From the NCBI GenBank assembly GCA_029559035.1, contig JAKQCT010000001.1, positions 1 to 64,000 on the forward strand: DNA of 64,000 nt. The letters are read 5' to 3'. Each line of letters begins with the position of its first letter. Within the stretch, counting starts at the first letter, position 1. The notes beneath the pieces were generated by a model that saw nothing but the letters and a program-made list of their open reading frames with translations, was not told the origin of the DNA and did not search any database. The position numbers and the translations under genes are program-made. Below, piece by piece: positions 18,880-28,961 of this stretch. The DNA comes from Acidobacteriota bacterium. GTDB taxonomy: Bacteria; Acidobacteriota; UBA4820.

Positions 18880-21003
18880 TTATTTCAGTCCGAGCGCTTC
18901 CTTGTCGGCAGCCTGCGGCTCCACGTTGAGTGCCGCTGATGAATAAAAAGTCTGTTCCGACACGTTGCCGCCGTCGAAAGTCCTCCTGACGAATGGAACC
19001 AGGAGCCCCTGGACGACCCTGAAATCGCCGTATACCTCCACGAGATCTTTCGGTCCTTCATGAGTGTTCTGCCTCGTCCCGACCCCTATCAACATACCTT
19101 CAGCGATGTATAGTTTTACCGGGGCGTTCTCGATCGTAACGACGACAAGTTCGGCCTTGCGGGAGTCGATCTCCTTCGGCCCGATATACTGGCCTTGGAG
19201 CTTTCCCGAGATCACATCCCTCAGTATGTTGGCGCCGGCCAGAGAAAGGTACAGGGATCTTTTCGCTTCCTTGAGCTGGCTTTCCGGGATAACCTTTTTC
19301 CTGCCATTCATGGTCCTGTAGCCTTCGGAACCCTTCACTACCTCCTCAATTTTCCCCATGGGGCTTTCGATCTCGACCCGGGACTTGTCCGGGAAGACGA
19401 AAAGGCCTTTCTGCTTCACCGAGAAATCGCCCATGGGCGTCTTCATGGTCGTCGTGCATTCGAAAGAGAAGTTCTTCAGGTCTGTCAGCTGTTTTTCGCC
19501 GACTTTGACGGCCGCGGCCTTCAGAAGCTCCGTGCCTTTCTTCATGGTCTCGGGCGTCGGCTCGGGAAGGACCTCCTTGACCGGCTGATCGGGTATCGTG
19601 ATGTCGATGACGCCGACGCTCCCGAACGATCCGAGCTGGTCCCTGACCTCCTTTTTGCCGACCACCAGAACGGCGAGCTTGTCGTCGAACAGGTGCTTCC
19701 CCGCCGCGGCAAGGATGTCATCGGCAGTCACCTTCTCTATCTTCCCCCTCAGCTCCTCGTTGAACTTTTCCGGATATCCGTAGAACTTGTAGAGAAGCAT
19801 TCTTCTCGCGATCTTTTCAGTCGAGTCGAATTCGAAGGCGAAGCTGTTCATGTAGCCGTCCCTGGCCCTGGTGAGCTCCTCGTCGGTGACCTTCCCTGTC
19901 CTCACCTTCTTGATTTCGTCCAGGATGGTCTGCAGGGCTTCCCTCGTTGATTCCGGCTTTGTCGAAGTGTAGAAGTAAAATGCGCCTTTGTGGTCGTAGG
20001 CGGGCATCATGTAGCCTCCCGCGCCGTAAGCCAGGCCTTTCAGGGTTCTCACCTGCGTGAATATCCTCGAGGCCATCCCTCCGCCCAGAACCTCCGAAAG
20101 CATGTTGACCGCCGGGTAATCTGGATCGTCAAGCCTCAGGCCGAGGTGGCCGAGAAGGATCGTCGACTGCTCCACGTCGTTCTTTTCGATGAAGCTGACG
20201 GAAGCCTTAGGCTCCGGTATGTTCGGGACAGCGAAAGCGGGCGCGATCGTTCCGTTCTTCCATCCCCCGAGAAGCTTCCCGAATGTCTCCTTCATCTCCG
20301 GGGTGTCGAAATCGCCCACTACGGCGATGATGGTCTGCTCGGGGCGGAAGAACTTGTCGTGGAACCTGAGGAGGTCAATCCTCTCGAGAGCTTCCACGTC
20401 CGCGTATTCAAGCTGGCTCGCGTAGGGGGAGTCTGCCCCGTAAACCAGTTTCATGAACTCTCTTCGGGCGAGGCCGTTGACGTTGTCGTTCCTTCTTGAT
20501 ATCTGGCTGTTCATCTGGGTCTTGGCAAGCTGGATCTTCTCTTCTGGGAACGCCGGAGAAACAAGGAATTCAACGAAGAGCGGGATAACCTCCTCCCTGT
20601 TCTCCCTGAGCATCTTCGCCCTTACGGTGACCGCAGCGTCGCCCGAATAGGTCTCTATCTCGGCGCCGATGTTCTCCAGGAACTCGTCGACCTTGTCTCC
20701 GCTCATGGACTTCGTTCCTCCGCTCCTCAGGACCTCGCCGAAAAGCTCGGCCTGCCCCGCTTTGCTCTCGTCGACTCCGCCTCCGCGGATCATCGCCGTC
20801 AGGCTTATCAGGGGAAGCTCGTGCTTTTCGAAGAAATAGACCTGGAGGCCGTTATCAAGAACGGTTTTCTCGAAAACGGGGTTTTTTATCGGGTTAAGCG
20901 GGGGAACTTTGACGGTCTCGAACGGCCGGGGTTTCTTTTCTGCGCCCTGGAAGCACAGGGAAAGAGACAGCAGAACGACGGAAACTATCATGAGCTTTTT
21001 CAT
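18880..21003 (-). CDS. M16-family peptidase-like protein (no HxxEH seen; probable non-catalytic partner)
   Basis: M16 fold signatures (TVLDNGLQVYFFEKHELPLISLTAMIRGGGVDES, LRLDDPDYPAVNMLSEVLGGGMASRIFTQVR); the zinc-motif position reads QAELFGE. Confidence 0.88.
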   Translation of the reverse strand: MKKLMIVSVVLLSLSLCFQGAEKKPRPFETVKVPPLNPIKNPVFEKTVLDNGLQVYFFEKHELPLISLTAMIRGGGVDESKAGQAELFGEVLRSGGTKSMSGDKVDEFLENIGAEIETYSGDAAVTVRAKMLRENREEVIPLFVEFLVSPAFPEEKIQLAKTQMNSQISRRNDNVNGLARREFMKLVYGADSPYASQLEYADVEALERIDLLRFHDKFFRPEQTIIAVVGDFDTPEMKETFGKLLGGWKNGTIAPAFAVPNIPEPKASVSFIEKNDVEQSTILLGHLGLRLDDPDYPAVNMLSEVLGGGMASRIFTQVRTLKGLAYGAGGYMMPAYDHKGAFYFYTSTKPESTREALQTILDEIKKVRTGKVTDEELTRARDGYMNSFAFEFDSTEKIARRMLLYKFYGYPEKFNEELRGKIEKVTADDILAAAGKHLFDDKLAVLVVGKKEVRDQLGSFGSVGVIDITIPDQPVKEVLPEPTPETMKKGTELLKAAAVKVGEKQLTDLKNFSFECTTTMKTPMGDFSVKQKGLFVFPDKSRVEIESPMGKIEEVVKGSEGYRTMNGRKKVIPESQLKEAKRSLYLSLAGANILRDVISGKLQGQYIGPKEIDSRKAELVVVTIENAPVKLYIAEGMLIGVGTRQNTHEGPKDLVEVYGDFRVVQGLLVPFVRRTFDGGNVSEQTFYSSAALNVEPQAADKEALGLK

Positions 21004-21004
21004 T

Positions 21005-22507
21005 TTATTCCTCCTCCCCCTGCGTTTCGATCATCGCCACGGTCCTGTTGTTCCGTATGAACATCTCCTTGGAGACCCGCTTGATGTCGTCCTGCGAAAC
21101 GGCCTCGATCTTGTCAAGCTGGGCGAAAAGCTCGCGCCATCCGCCGCGCACGTTCTCCGCCATCGCGAGCTGGATCGCCAGGCCGAGGTTGCTGTTTATG
21201 CCGCTGAGGAAACGGGTCTTGGCGCGCGCCTTGACGCCCTTCAGCTCGTCCTCGGTGACCTTCTCGGAACCGATCCTTTTCAGCTCATCGTAGATGGCCT
21301 TCTCGCACTCCTCGTTCTTCACCCCCTTGTTGGGGACGCAGATTATAGTGAAGAGGCCGGGGTATTTTTCCCCCTCGAAAGTAGGCATGGCCTGCACTTC
21401 CATGGCCAGCTTCTTCTCCTTGACGAGGGACTTGTAAAGCCTCGACGACCTTCCGCCTCCGAGGATGTCGGAGATGGCGGAATAGACCGCGTCGTCCTTG
21501 TCGGTGACCGCGGGCCTGTGGTATCCGATGACGAGGAAAGGTTGGGACGGGTCTTCCATGATCATCCGTTTTTCAGCTCTCTGCGGGGGGTCGACGCTGA
21601 TGGGGGGTTCGGGCTTTTCTCCCGAAGGGATCCTGCCCATGTATTTCTCCAGGACGGGGACCGCCTTCTCAGGATCGAGGTCCCCGACTATGACCGCCGT
21701 GAGGTTTTTAGCGCAGTAATATTTCCTGAACCACGCCATCGCCTGCTCCCTCGTTATGTTCTTGAGGTCCTCCATGTTGCCTATTATGTACGAGCGGTAC
21801 ATGTGAGCCTTGTAGGCCAGCGGGAAGAAATCGTCGAACAGCCTGCCCATAGGGCTCGACTCCCCCATCCTCTTCTCTTCCATGATGACGTCCTTCTCCT
21901 TGTAGAACTCGTGAAGGACGGGATTGATGAACCTCTCAGACTCCAGCGCGGCCCAGAGCTCGAGCTTGTTCGAGGTCATCGAGTAGAAATAGACGGTCTG
22001 GTCGAAGCCGGTGAAGGCGTTCAGGTTCTGCGCGCCCTCCCTCTCCAGGACCTTGTCGTATTCGCCCGTCTCGACCCATTTCTGGGCTTCCTCGCCGGCT
22101 TTTTTGAAGTTCTCCTCGAGGGTTTTCAGTTTTTCGGGGTCGGGATTAAGTTTGAGCCTTTCGGCCCTGAGGGCCAGGAACGCTTCGTCCTCCCTGTCCA
22201 TGGCCGCCTTCTCCTTCGCGTAATCCTTGGTGCCGAGGGTGTCCGTCCCCTTGAACGCCATGTGCTCGAAGATGTGCGCGAGCCCCGTCGCGTCCTGCTC
22301 TTCGTTGACCCCGCCCACGTCCGCGTAGATCACGAAAGAAGCCACGGGCGCGTCGTGCCTCGGGACCATGATGACCTTCAACCCGTTCGAGAGGGTCTTT
22401 TCGACTACTCTTTTCTCCATCGCCCTGTAGCTGTCGTCAGCCGCGACGGCGGATAGCGAAAAGAGGATCAGCAAAACACTCGCTACTGCCAGCCATTTGT
22501 TCTTCAT
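21005..22507 (-). CDS. M16-family zinc peptidase (catalytic)
   Basis: ATGLAHIFEHMAFKGT contains the HxxEH-type motif; SDILGGGRSSRLYKSLV. Confidence 0.93.
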   Translation of the reverse strand: MKNKWLAVASVLLILFSLSAVAADDSYRAMEKRVVEKTLSNGLKVIMVPRHDAPVASFVIYADVGGVNEEQDATGLAHIFEHMAFKGTDTLGTKDYAKEKAAMDREDEAFLALRAERLKLNPDPEKLKTLEENFKKAGEEAQKWVETGEYDKVLEREGAQNLNAFTGFDQTVYFYSMTSNKLELWAALESERFINPVLHEFYKEKDVIMEEKRMGESSPMGRLFDDFFPLAYKAHMYRSYIIGNMEDLKNITREQAMAWFRKYYCAKNLTAVIVGDLDPEKAVPVLEKYMGRIPSGEKPEPPISVDPPQRAEKRMIMEDPSQPFLVIGYHRPAVTDKDDAVYSAISDILGGGRSSRLYKSLVKEKKLAMEVQAMPTFEGEKYPGLFTIICVPNKGVKNEECEKAIYDELKRIGSEKVTEDELKGVKARAKTRFLSGINSNLGLAIQLAMAENVRGGWRELFAQLDKIEAVSQDDIKRVSKEMFIRNNRTVAMIETQGEEE

Positions 22508-22727
22508 ACACTACCTCCCTCAAAGAATTAAAAAAAATGGTAAATACGGGTGCTCGCGGATAAAAGTTTCTCCCCGCCGAGCCATGACACTATGAAAAAG
22601 AGCCGACGGAACTGCATTGTGTTATATTAACATAACAACAGGCTATTGCGTAAGCCGCTCCGGTATGTCTATAATGTTGACTGGCAGATGTTTTCATGCT
22701 TTGGGACCATGTGAAGAGGAAACTGAT

Positions 22728-24614
22728 TTGTGGAATAACGAAGAAAGCCCGATACAGCTAAAGGTGATACTTCCCAACAACGTGACGCTCAGCATATTCC
22801 TGCACGGAGACGGCCCGTGGGTGATGGGTGCGGCTCCCGACTCCGACCTGCCGGTGAAGGCGAAGGGGGTCTCGCGCAGGCATCTCGAGCTGAGCCGCAG
22901 GGACGGAGAGCTGTATTTCAGGGACCTTCAGAGCACCAACGGCACCAAGCTCAACGGGCAGAGAGCCGAAGAAGGGCTGCTGGGCAGGGAATCGATCATC
23001 CAGATCGGGGACGCCCTTGTCAGGCTCGGGGGAACCGACACTGACGACCTTCGGTCCCGGGGCGCGGATCCCGACCTCTACTTGGACAGCTACATGGACA
23101 TTCTCTGGGAGGGGGCGAACCTTCCTTCCAGCGAACCGACCAAGAAGCTGATCAATTTCGAGTTCATGACGAGCCAGGTCGAAAAATTCCTGTCCGGAGT
23201 ACCGCCGATAGAGGCCTCCGGGACATACGCCAACTTCATGATGGAGCTCCTGCAGTGCCGGGGGGTAAGGCTTTACCACAGCTTCGAAGACAGGAACATC
23301 CTGTTCGGGGAGGCCGGGGATTTTCCCCAGGACAGGCTGAAGCCGGACCAGCTCGACATAATGCTCGCGTCCGGAAGGGTCTCGGGATTCATCCTGAGCG
23401 ACAAGACGGAACCGCTTTATTTCCTTTGCTTCCCGATGCGCCTGGACAGCGAAATGAGGGTTGTTTTCATAGGAGCGATGCCGTATTTCCAGAACATCAT
23501 GCTGCAGAACCAGGAGGTTATACCTTCCTTCTACATACAATCCAGGCTCCTGGGGCAGTGGTCGTGGGAGATCACGAAAAAACAGAACGCGGTGAACGAC
23601 CTTCAGAAAAAACTTGCGGTGGTCGAAGCCGGCGTCAGCACTTCACCGGACGCGCTGGAACCCATCGTCGGGCAGAACGCGAAGCTGCTGAAGGAGATCG
23701 AAACTGCGGACCGGTTCGCCCCGACGGACACTCCGGTCCTGATATTCGGGGCCACGGGGACGGGAAAGGAACTTTTCGCGAGGCGGATACACAAGAAATC
23801 CCGCAGGTTCGAAAAGCCGTTCGTCGCCATCAACTGTGCCTCCATACCGGAGAACCTTCTCGAGAGCGAATTGTTCGGCGTCGAAAAAGGCGCCTACACG
23901 GGCGCGGACAAGAGCCGTATCGGCTATTTTGAAAAAGCGGACGGCGGGACGCTATTCCTCGACGAGATAGGCGACCTGCCGATTTCCCTGCAGCCGAAGC
24001 TCCTGAGGGTACTGCAGGAAAAACAGCTCTCGCCTCTCGGAAGCACGAAGGTCCGCCAGATCGATGTCCGGCTGGTGGCGGCGACGAACCAGGACCTCTT
24101 TTCCGCGGTGGGCAAGGGAGTTTTCAGGCAGGACCTTTTCTACCGGCTCAGCGAAGGGATCCCGATACACCTTCCGCCGCTCGCCGAGAGGGGCGACGAC
24201 ATACTTCTGCTCGCGAACTATTTCGTAAACATCGCGAACAAGGAATTCGGGAAGAACGTCGCGGGATTCGATGACAGGGCAGTGCAGGTCTTGAAAAAGC
24301 ACAATTGGCCGGGCAACGTGAGGCAGATGCAGAGCATAGTCAAGCAGATGGTCCTTCTGTGCAACGACAGGTTCATCACTGGTGAACTTGCCGAGGAGTC
24401 CATGGTCCGACACATGCTACCGGAGGATTGTCAGGCGGGGCTCCCCTTCTGGACCATGCCCATAGCGGAGGCGAAGGACGCCTTCGAAAAAGAATACCTG
24501 ACGCGGCGCCTCGCCGCCCGCGACGGGTCGATCTCCGCCCTCGCGAGGGAGCTGGGGATCGCCAGGCCCAACCTCTATATCAAGCTGAAACGATGGGGAC
24601 TCGGCAAGAAGTGA
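22728..24614 (+). CDS. FHA-domain sigma-54-dependent transcriptional activator
   Basis: FHA (VSRRHLELSRRDGELYFRDLQSTNGTKLNG); AAA+ GATGTGKELFARRIHKKS, GAYTGADKS; C-terminal Fis-type HTH. TTG start proposed. Confidence 0.9.
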   Translation: MWNNEESPIQLKVILPNNVTLSIFLHGDGPWVMGAAPDSDLPVKAKGVSRRHLELSRRDGELYFRDLQSTNGTKLNGQRAEEGLLGRESIIQIGDALVRLGGTDTDDLRSRGADPDLYLDSYMDILWEGANLPSSEPTKKLINFEFMTSQVEKFLSGVPPIEASGTYANFMMELLQCRGVRLYHSFEDRNILFGEAGDFPQDRLKPDQLDIMLASGRVSGFILSDKTEPLYFLCFPMRLDSEMRVVFIGAMPYFQNIMLQNQEVIPSFYIQSRLLGQWSWEITKKQNAVNDLQKKLAVVEAGVSTSPDALEPIVGQNAKLLKEIETADRFAPTDTPVLIFGATGTGKELFARRIHKKSRRFEKPFVAINCASIPENLLESELFGVEKGAYTGADKSRIGYFEKADGGTLFLDEIGDLPISLQPKLLRVLQEKQLSPLGSTKVRQIDVRLVAATNQDLFSAVGKGVFRQDLFYRLSEGIPIHLPPLAERGDDILLLANYFVNIANKEFGKNVAGFDDRAVQVLKKHNWPGNVRQMQSIVKQMVLLCNDRFITGELAEESMVRHMLPEDCQAGLPFWTMPIAEAKDAFEKEYLTRRLAARDGSISALARELGIARPNLYIKLKRWGLGKK

Positions 24615-24650
24615 GCCTGGAACTCGTTCCTCGTCCTTCGGAGAAGCGCC

Positions 24651-27350
24651 TTGGTGGTTAAGAGCCCGCCTTCCTCCGGGGGAGGCGATCCGACCTCGAC
24701 CTTCGTCGACGAGGGAGGAAGCCCCTCCGTCATTTACCAGGCTGGACATGTGATGGCGTCAAGGTACGAAGTGATCTCGATACTGGGGTCGGGGGGCTAT
24801 GCCGTCGTCTACCGTTGCAGGGACATGGAACTGCGGCGGGAAGTCGCTTTGAAGCTCCTCATAAGATCCGGGCCGGCGACGGAAGCCCGGCTGAGAAGGG
24901 AAGCCGCTGTCGGATCCACGATGGAACATCCCCACCTGCTCCGCCTTTACGATTTCGGAACGCACGAAGGGACGCCCTTCATCACGATGCCCGTCGCGGA
25001 AGGCGGGACGCTCTCTCAGAAGCTCTCGGTGACTGGTCCTCTCCAGTTCCGTGAAACCTACGACCTGTGCTGCAGGATACTGGAGGGGCTCAAGTTCCTT
25101 CACAGGCATGGCTTCGTGCACAGGGACATCAAGCCGTCGAACATCTTTTTCGACGAAGCGGGCGTCGTGAGGCTGGGGGATTTCGGCATAGTCTGGAGCG
25201 AAAAGGACACGCGCTACACGGTCGAGGGGAACACGCCCGGAACTCCGCAGTACATGCCTCCCGAATTCCTTACGGGACAGCAGGTCACTTTTTCGTCCGA
25301 CCTCTGGTCGTTCGGCCTCACGGTCAAGGAGATGCTCGGTATAAGGGCCTTTGAATCCGCGCGTCCCGACGTGCCGAAGTGGTTCTTGAAATGGCTTTCG
25401 GGGCTTGTCCAGGTCGACCCATCCCGCCGTTTCAGGGATGCCGCAAGCGCGCTCCATGCGCTCAGGAAACACCGCGCCCCGCCCGTGATCGTCAGGAGAA
25501 GGATCGTCGCGGCTCTCGCGACCGCTTTCGCCGCCGCCACCCTGATCCTGGCGTGGCGTCTCCCGGAAATAGTTCAGTTTAAGAGCAGGACGGCCGATTT
25601 CACGAAGGTGGAAGGACATAAAGTCAAGGGGTTAGCCAGGGACGGGAGCCTTTCCTGGGAGGTTTCTTTCCCGGCAAAGGTCGGCCTGTCAGCCGATTTC
25701 GACAGGAACCCGGGGGCGGCGCCGCGTTTCCTTGTCCTGTACGGCGGGGCGGAAAGCCGGACCAGGCCGTCAAGCATCACCCCGCGGGCGGCGATCCTTT
25801 CATCAAAAGGCAAGCTGCTGGCGGAACTGGACCTGCTGCGTGAATTCAACCCGTTCAGGGGGTCGTTCGACGAGGGGTTCTTCAAGGCCGAGCTTCTCGG
25901 CGTGGACGACGCCGACGGCGACGGCCGCCCGGAAGCTTTCGTAAACTGCAAGCACAACATGTATCCCGACATCCTCTACACCCTGACATCCTCGACCATG
26001 TCCCTGAGGAACGCGCTCGCGAACTCGGGACACATTCACCTGGTTATCGTTTCAAAGGAGAAATCCAACTACCTGTCGGGCGCGAAGATGACGTACGTGA
26101 TCGGAATGAACAACAAGATGGGCCACCAGGAGGTGGCGATCCCCTTCGGCTCTCCCGCCGGCTTCCGCATGTCGCCGGACATGGACGATTTCTCCGACGC
26201 TTCGCATGTCATAGCTTACGTTCCGATAGGAACAGTGAACAACAGGAGCTTCAGGGACGCGGAAGTCGACGCCGAAGACAGGCTGGTCATCTCCTCGGAC
26301 GACGGCAGGAAGATCACCGTCGACAAGTTCGGAAGGCTCGAGAAGAACCTGAAGAACACGTCTTACGGCACCATGGAAGCTGCCGAAAACTACCTGGAAA
26401 TATTTTATCTGAATGTCAGGAGGGTAAGAAAACTCATTTTATCCGGGCGGGCGGATGAAGCGATGGAATGGTCCGACGATGTCATAAAGGATTCCCCCTG
26501 CAAAGAGCTTGAGCTTGCGGCGAGGTTCGCGTTTTCGGACGCGTACCTGGATGTGGGAGATATTGGAAAAGCCCTTCTTGTCCTGCCGGCGGACCCGCAG
26601 AAATGCGTCAATCCCAAGACCGTTCAATTGAGGAAAGCCAGGCTGCTTAATTTACAGGGAAAGTACGGAGAGGCGGTCCGTTCAGCATTGCAGTCAAGGA
26701 GCCCTCTGGGCATGAATCACTGGTACGGGATCTCCGATGCCGCGGCGGGAGAGATCCTGAAAGGAGCGGCTCCCAAGGAAGTCTGGAAGTTCATGGACGA
26801 GAATTACAACCAGTACCTTGCGACGCCTTCCGTAAATTCGTGGCTCCTTCAGTCCGGGATCCTCAGGGGGGAAAGCCCCGAGGCCCTGGAACTTGTCCGA
26901 GGGATGATGCGGAGCCAGGACAATTCGCTCGTCGAATACGACGAGAAAGTGCTCTTTCCCGCGATGGGGGAGCTCTGGATGCCTTTCGCGATGATCGACG
27001 CGGGAATAAAGGGGACAGTGCTGCCTTCAAAGACGAGCGTGGACGAAGCCTTGGAAGAGGAGAGAGAAAGAGAGTACCTTCTCCTGCTGGCCTTCTGGGA
27101 ATACAGGATGGGGGACAAAAAGAAGGCTTTGACCGGCCTGAAGAAGTCATTCGGGGAGCTTCGCAAGGCCGCGAAGCGCGATTCCTCCGCGCTTGTCCCG
27201 TATGTCATATCATCATTTTACTTCGGCTTCGCTTCCGCGGAAGCAGGGAACAAAGAGGACGCCGCGTCGTCCCTCCGGGAAGCCCTTCGCCTCTATCCCC
27301 GCGGGCCCCTCGCGGAAAAGGCCCGCAGCATTCTCAATCGATTGAAATGA
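24651..27350 (+). CDS. Transmembrane Ser/Thr protein kinase with large C-terminal region (FG-GAP-like motif, TPR-like repeats)
   Basis: FVHRDIKPSNIFFDEAGVVRLGDFGIV; TM IVAALATAFAAATLILAW; LLGVDDADGDGRPEAFVNCKHN; TPR-like C-terminus. Confidence 0.9.
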   Translation: MVVKSPPSSGGGDPTSTFVDEGGSPSVIYQAGHVMASRYEVISILGSGGYAVVYRCRDMELRREVALKLLIRSGPATEARLRREAAVGSTMEHPHLLRLYDFGTHEGTPFITMPVAEGGTLSQKLSVTGPLQFRETYDLCCRILEGLKFLHRHGFVHRDIKPSNIFFDEAGVVRLGDFGIVWSEKDTRYTVEGNTPGTPQYMPPEFLTGQQVTFSSDLWSFGLTVKEMLGIRAFESARPDVPKWFLKWLSGLVQVDPSRRFRDAASALHALRKHRAPPVIVRRRIVAALATAFAAATLILAWRLPEIVQFKSRTADFTKVEGHKVKGLARDGSLSWEVSFPAKVGLSADFDRNPGAAPRFLVLYGGAESRTRPSSITPRAAILSSKGKLLAELDLLREFNPFRGSFDEGFFKAELLGVDDADGDGRPEAFVNCKHNMYPDILYTLTSSTMSLRNALANSGHIHLVIVSKEKSNYLSGAKMTYVIGMNNKMGHQEVAIPFGSPAGFRMSPDMDDFSDASHVIAYVPIGTVNNRSFRDAEVDAEDRLVISSDDGRKITVDKFGRLEKNLKNTSYGTMEAAENYLEIFYLNVRRVRKLILSGRADEAMEWSDDVIKDSPCKELELAARFAFSDAYLDVGDIGKALLVLPADPQKCVNPKTVQLRKARLLNLQGKYGEAVRSALQSRSPLGMNHWYGISDAAAGEILKGAAPKEVWKFMDENYNQYLATPSVNSWLLQSGILRGESPEALELVRGMMRSQDNSLVEYDEKVLFPAMGELWMPFAMIDAGIKGTVLPSKTSVDEALEEEREREYLLLLAFWEYRMGDKKKALTGLKKSFGELRKAAKRDSSALVPYVISSFYFGFASAEAGNKEDAASSLREALRLYPRGPLAEKARSILNRLK

Positions 27351-27380
27351 TGGCGTTTTTAACCTATAATTGCCTTTATT

Positions 27381-27404
27381 CCAAAAAAATCGTCATTTTT
27401 TTGG
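27381..27404 (+). terminator. Perfect hairpin CCAAAAAAAT-CGTC-ATTTTTTTGG downstream of the kinase gene
   Basis: 10-bp perfect stem, tetraloop, T-rich 3' arm. Confidence 0.55.
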
Positions 27405-27460
27405 AAATTTTAAATTTTAAGTTTTAAATTTGAAATTTTAAATTACCGGCGAAGCCGGTA
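27405..27460. repeat. AT heptad tract (AAATTTT-type, about 5.5 units) abutting hairpin TACCGGC-GAA-GCCGGTA
   Basis: AAATTTT AAATTTT AAGTTTT AAATTTG AAATTTT AAAT then a 7-bp stem hairpin. Confidence 0.8.
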
Positions 27461-27476
27461 CATGTCGGAGGATCTC

Positions 27477-28961
27477 GTGGAAGACGAACTTATCCAGCAG
27501 AGAAGGTCGAAATGGGACAAGTGGGAGGAAGCTTTCGGGGAGAGGCTTCCCGAAAGGTTCCCCGTCGATAAAGAGATCAGCGGACTTGTCGGGCTGTACG
27601 GAAACTCGTCGAAGGAAGAGCTCGAAGCGAAAAAGATCCCCGCGCGCTCCGCGGGGAGGATGATCTCCTTCAGGAGGATGGGCAAGCTCTGCTTCGCGCA
27701 CATCTCCGAGGGAAAGGGGAAGATCCAGCTTCTTTTCGAAAAGGGGGTCGTCGGCGAAGAATGGTTCGAGAAACTCTCGCTTCTCGACATAGGGGACATC
27801 ATCGGCGTCGAAGGCTATCTTCTGAAGACCAGGACCGGGGAGCTCTCGATCGCTGTCGAAAAATACACCCCTCTGTCGAAATGCCTGAGGCCCCTGCCCG
27901 AAAAATGGCACGGGCTGCAGGACATCGAGCAGATCTACAGGCAGAGGTACCTCGACCTCATTATCAACGGAGAGAGCAGGGAGCGCTTCATCAGGAGGGT
28001 AAAGCTCATCGAGGCCATCAGGGGTTTCATGACAGCCAGGGGTTTCATGGAAGTGGAGACACCCATGCTCCAGCCGATCGCGGGCGGAGCGGCGGCCAAG
28101 CCTTTCGTGACGCACCACAACGCGCTGAACATGGAGCTCTTCCTCAGGATCGCCCCGGAACTTTACCTGAAAAGGCTCGTCGTGGGCGGCTTCCACAAGG
28201 TGTTCGAGATCAACAGGAACTTCAGGAACGAGGGGATAGACACGAGGCACAACCCCGAGTTCACGATGATGGAGTTCTACGAAGCGTTCTCTTCGATGGA
28301 GGATTTCGTCAGGCTTACGGAAGAGATGCTCTCCGAGGCCGCCGTCAGGGTGCTGGGAACGACTGACGTCAAGCACGGAGAAAAGACCATCTCCTTCGCG
28401 GCGCCCTACCCGAGGATCTCGCTAAGGGATGAGGCGAAGAAGGCCCTCTTCTCGAAAGGGATCCCCGAAGAAGAGTGGAAGGACCCAGAAAGGCGATCGC
28501 GGCTGATCCAGAGCCTCGACCTCAGCAGGGAGAAGGCGAGGAGCGAGGAAAGGTTCCTCGTCGAAGCTTTCGACGAGTTCGTTTCCCCCTCTCTCATCCA
28601 GCCCACCTTCGTCACCGATTTCCCTCTCGAGGTCTCGCCCCTTTCGAGGAAAAAGGACGAGAAGACCGTCTCCCGCTTCGAACTGTACATCGCGGGGATG
28701 GAGATCGCGAACGGCTTCTCGGAGCTGAACGATCCGGACGACCAGAGGAAAAGGTTCGAGGACCAGGCGCGCGAGAAAGCGGGCGGAGACCAGGAAGCGA
28801 TGGGGTACGACGAGGACTACTGCGGGGCCCTCGAGTACGGGCTTCCTCCTACCGCGGGAGAGGGCATCGGCATCGACCGGGTGGCGATGCTCCTTGCGGA
28901 CACCGAATCGATCAGGGATGTTCTCCTGTTCCCGCTCCTCAAGCCCCGCCAGGCGGAATGA
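27477..28961 (+). CDS. lysS: Lysyl-tRNA synthetase (class II)
   Basis: YRQRYLDLI, FMEVETPMLQPIAGGAAAKPFVTHHNALNMELFLRIAPELYLKRLVVGGFHKVFEINRNFRNEG. GTG 27477 preferred over ATG 27462 because SD GGAGG lies at 27467-27471. Confidence 0.95.
   Translation: MEDELIQQRRSKWDKWEEAFGERLPERFPVDKEISGLVGLYGNSSKEELEAKKIPARSAGRMISFRRMGKLCFAHISEGKGKIQLLFEKGVVGEEWFEKLSLLDIGDIIGVEGYLLKTRTGELSIAVEKYTPLSKCLRPLPEKWHGLQDIEQIYRQRYLDLIINGESRERFIRRVKLIEAIRGFMTARGFMEVETPMLQPIAGGAAAKPFVTHHNALNMELFLRIAPELYLKRLVVGGFHKVFEINRNFRNEGIDTRHNPEFTMMEFYEAFSSMEDFVRLTEEMLSEAAVRVLGTTDVKHGEKTISFAAPYPRISLRDEAKKALFSKGIPEEEWKDPERRSRLIQSLDLSREKARSEERFLVEAFDEFVSPSLIQPTFVTDFPLEVSPLSRKKDEKTVSRFELYIAGMEIANGFSELNDPDDQRKRFEDQAREKAGGDQEAMGYDEDYCGALEYGLPPTAGEGIGIDRVAMLLADTESIRDVLLFPLLKPRQAE

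Noticed and set aside
20909-22456. 515-aa plus-strand ORF opposite the M16 peptidase gene
   Set aside because: Mirror of the M16 gene; low-complexity composition and no family signature.
22612-22645. GTTAT-N6-ATAAC palindrome and a possible sigma-54 promoter upstream of the FHA activator
   Set aside because: Short AT-rich dyad; GG/GC spacing of the nearest candidate (22681 region) does not fit the -24/-12 consensus.
28475-28960. N-terminal 160 residues of the 570-aa ORF 28475-30187
   Set aside because: Overlaps lysS out of frame; the real LolC/E start is ATG 28958.
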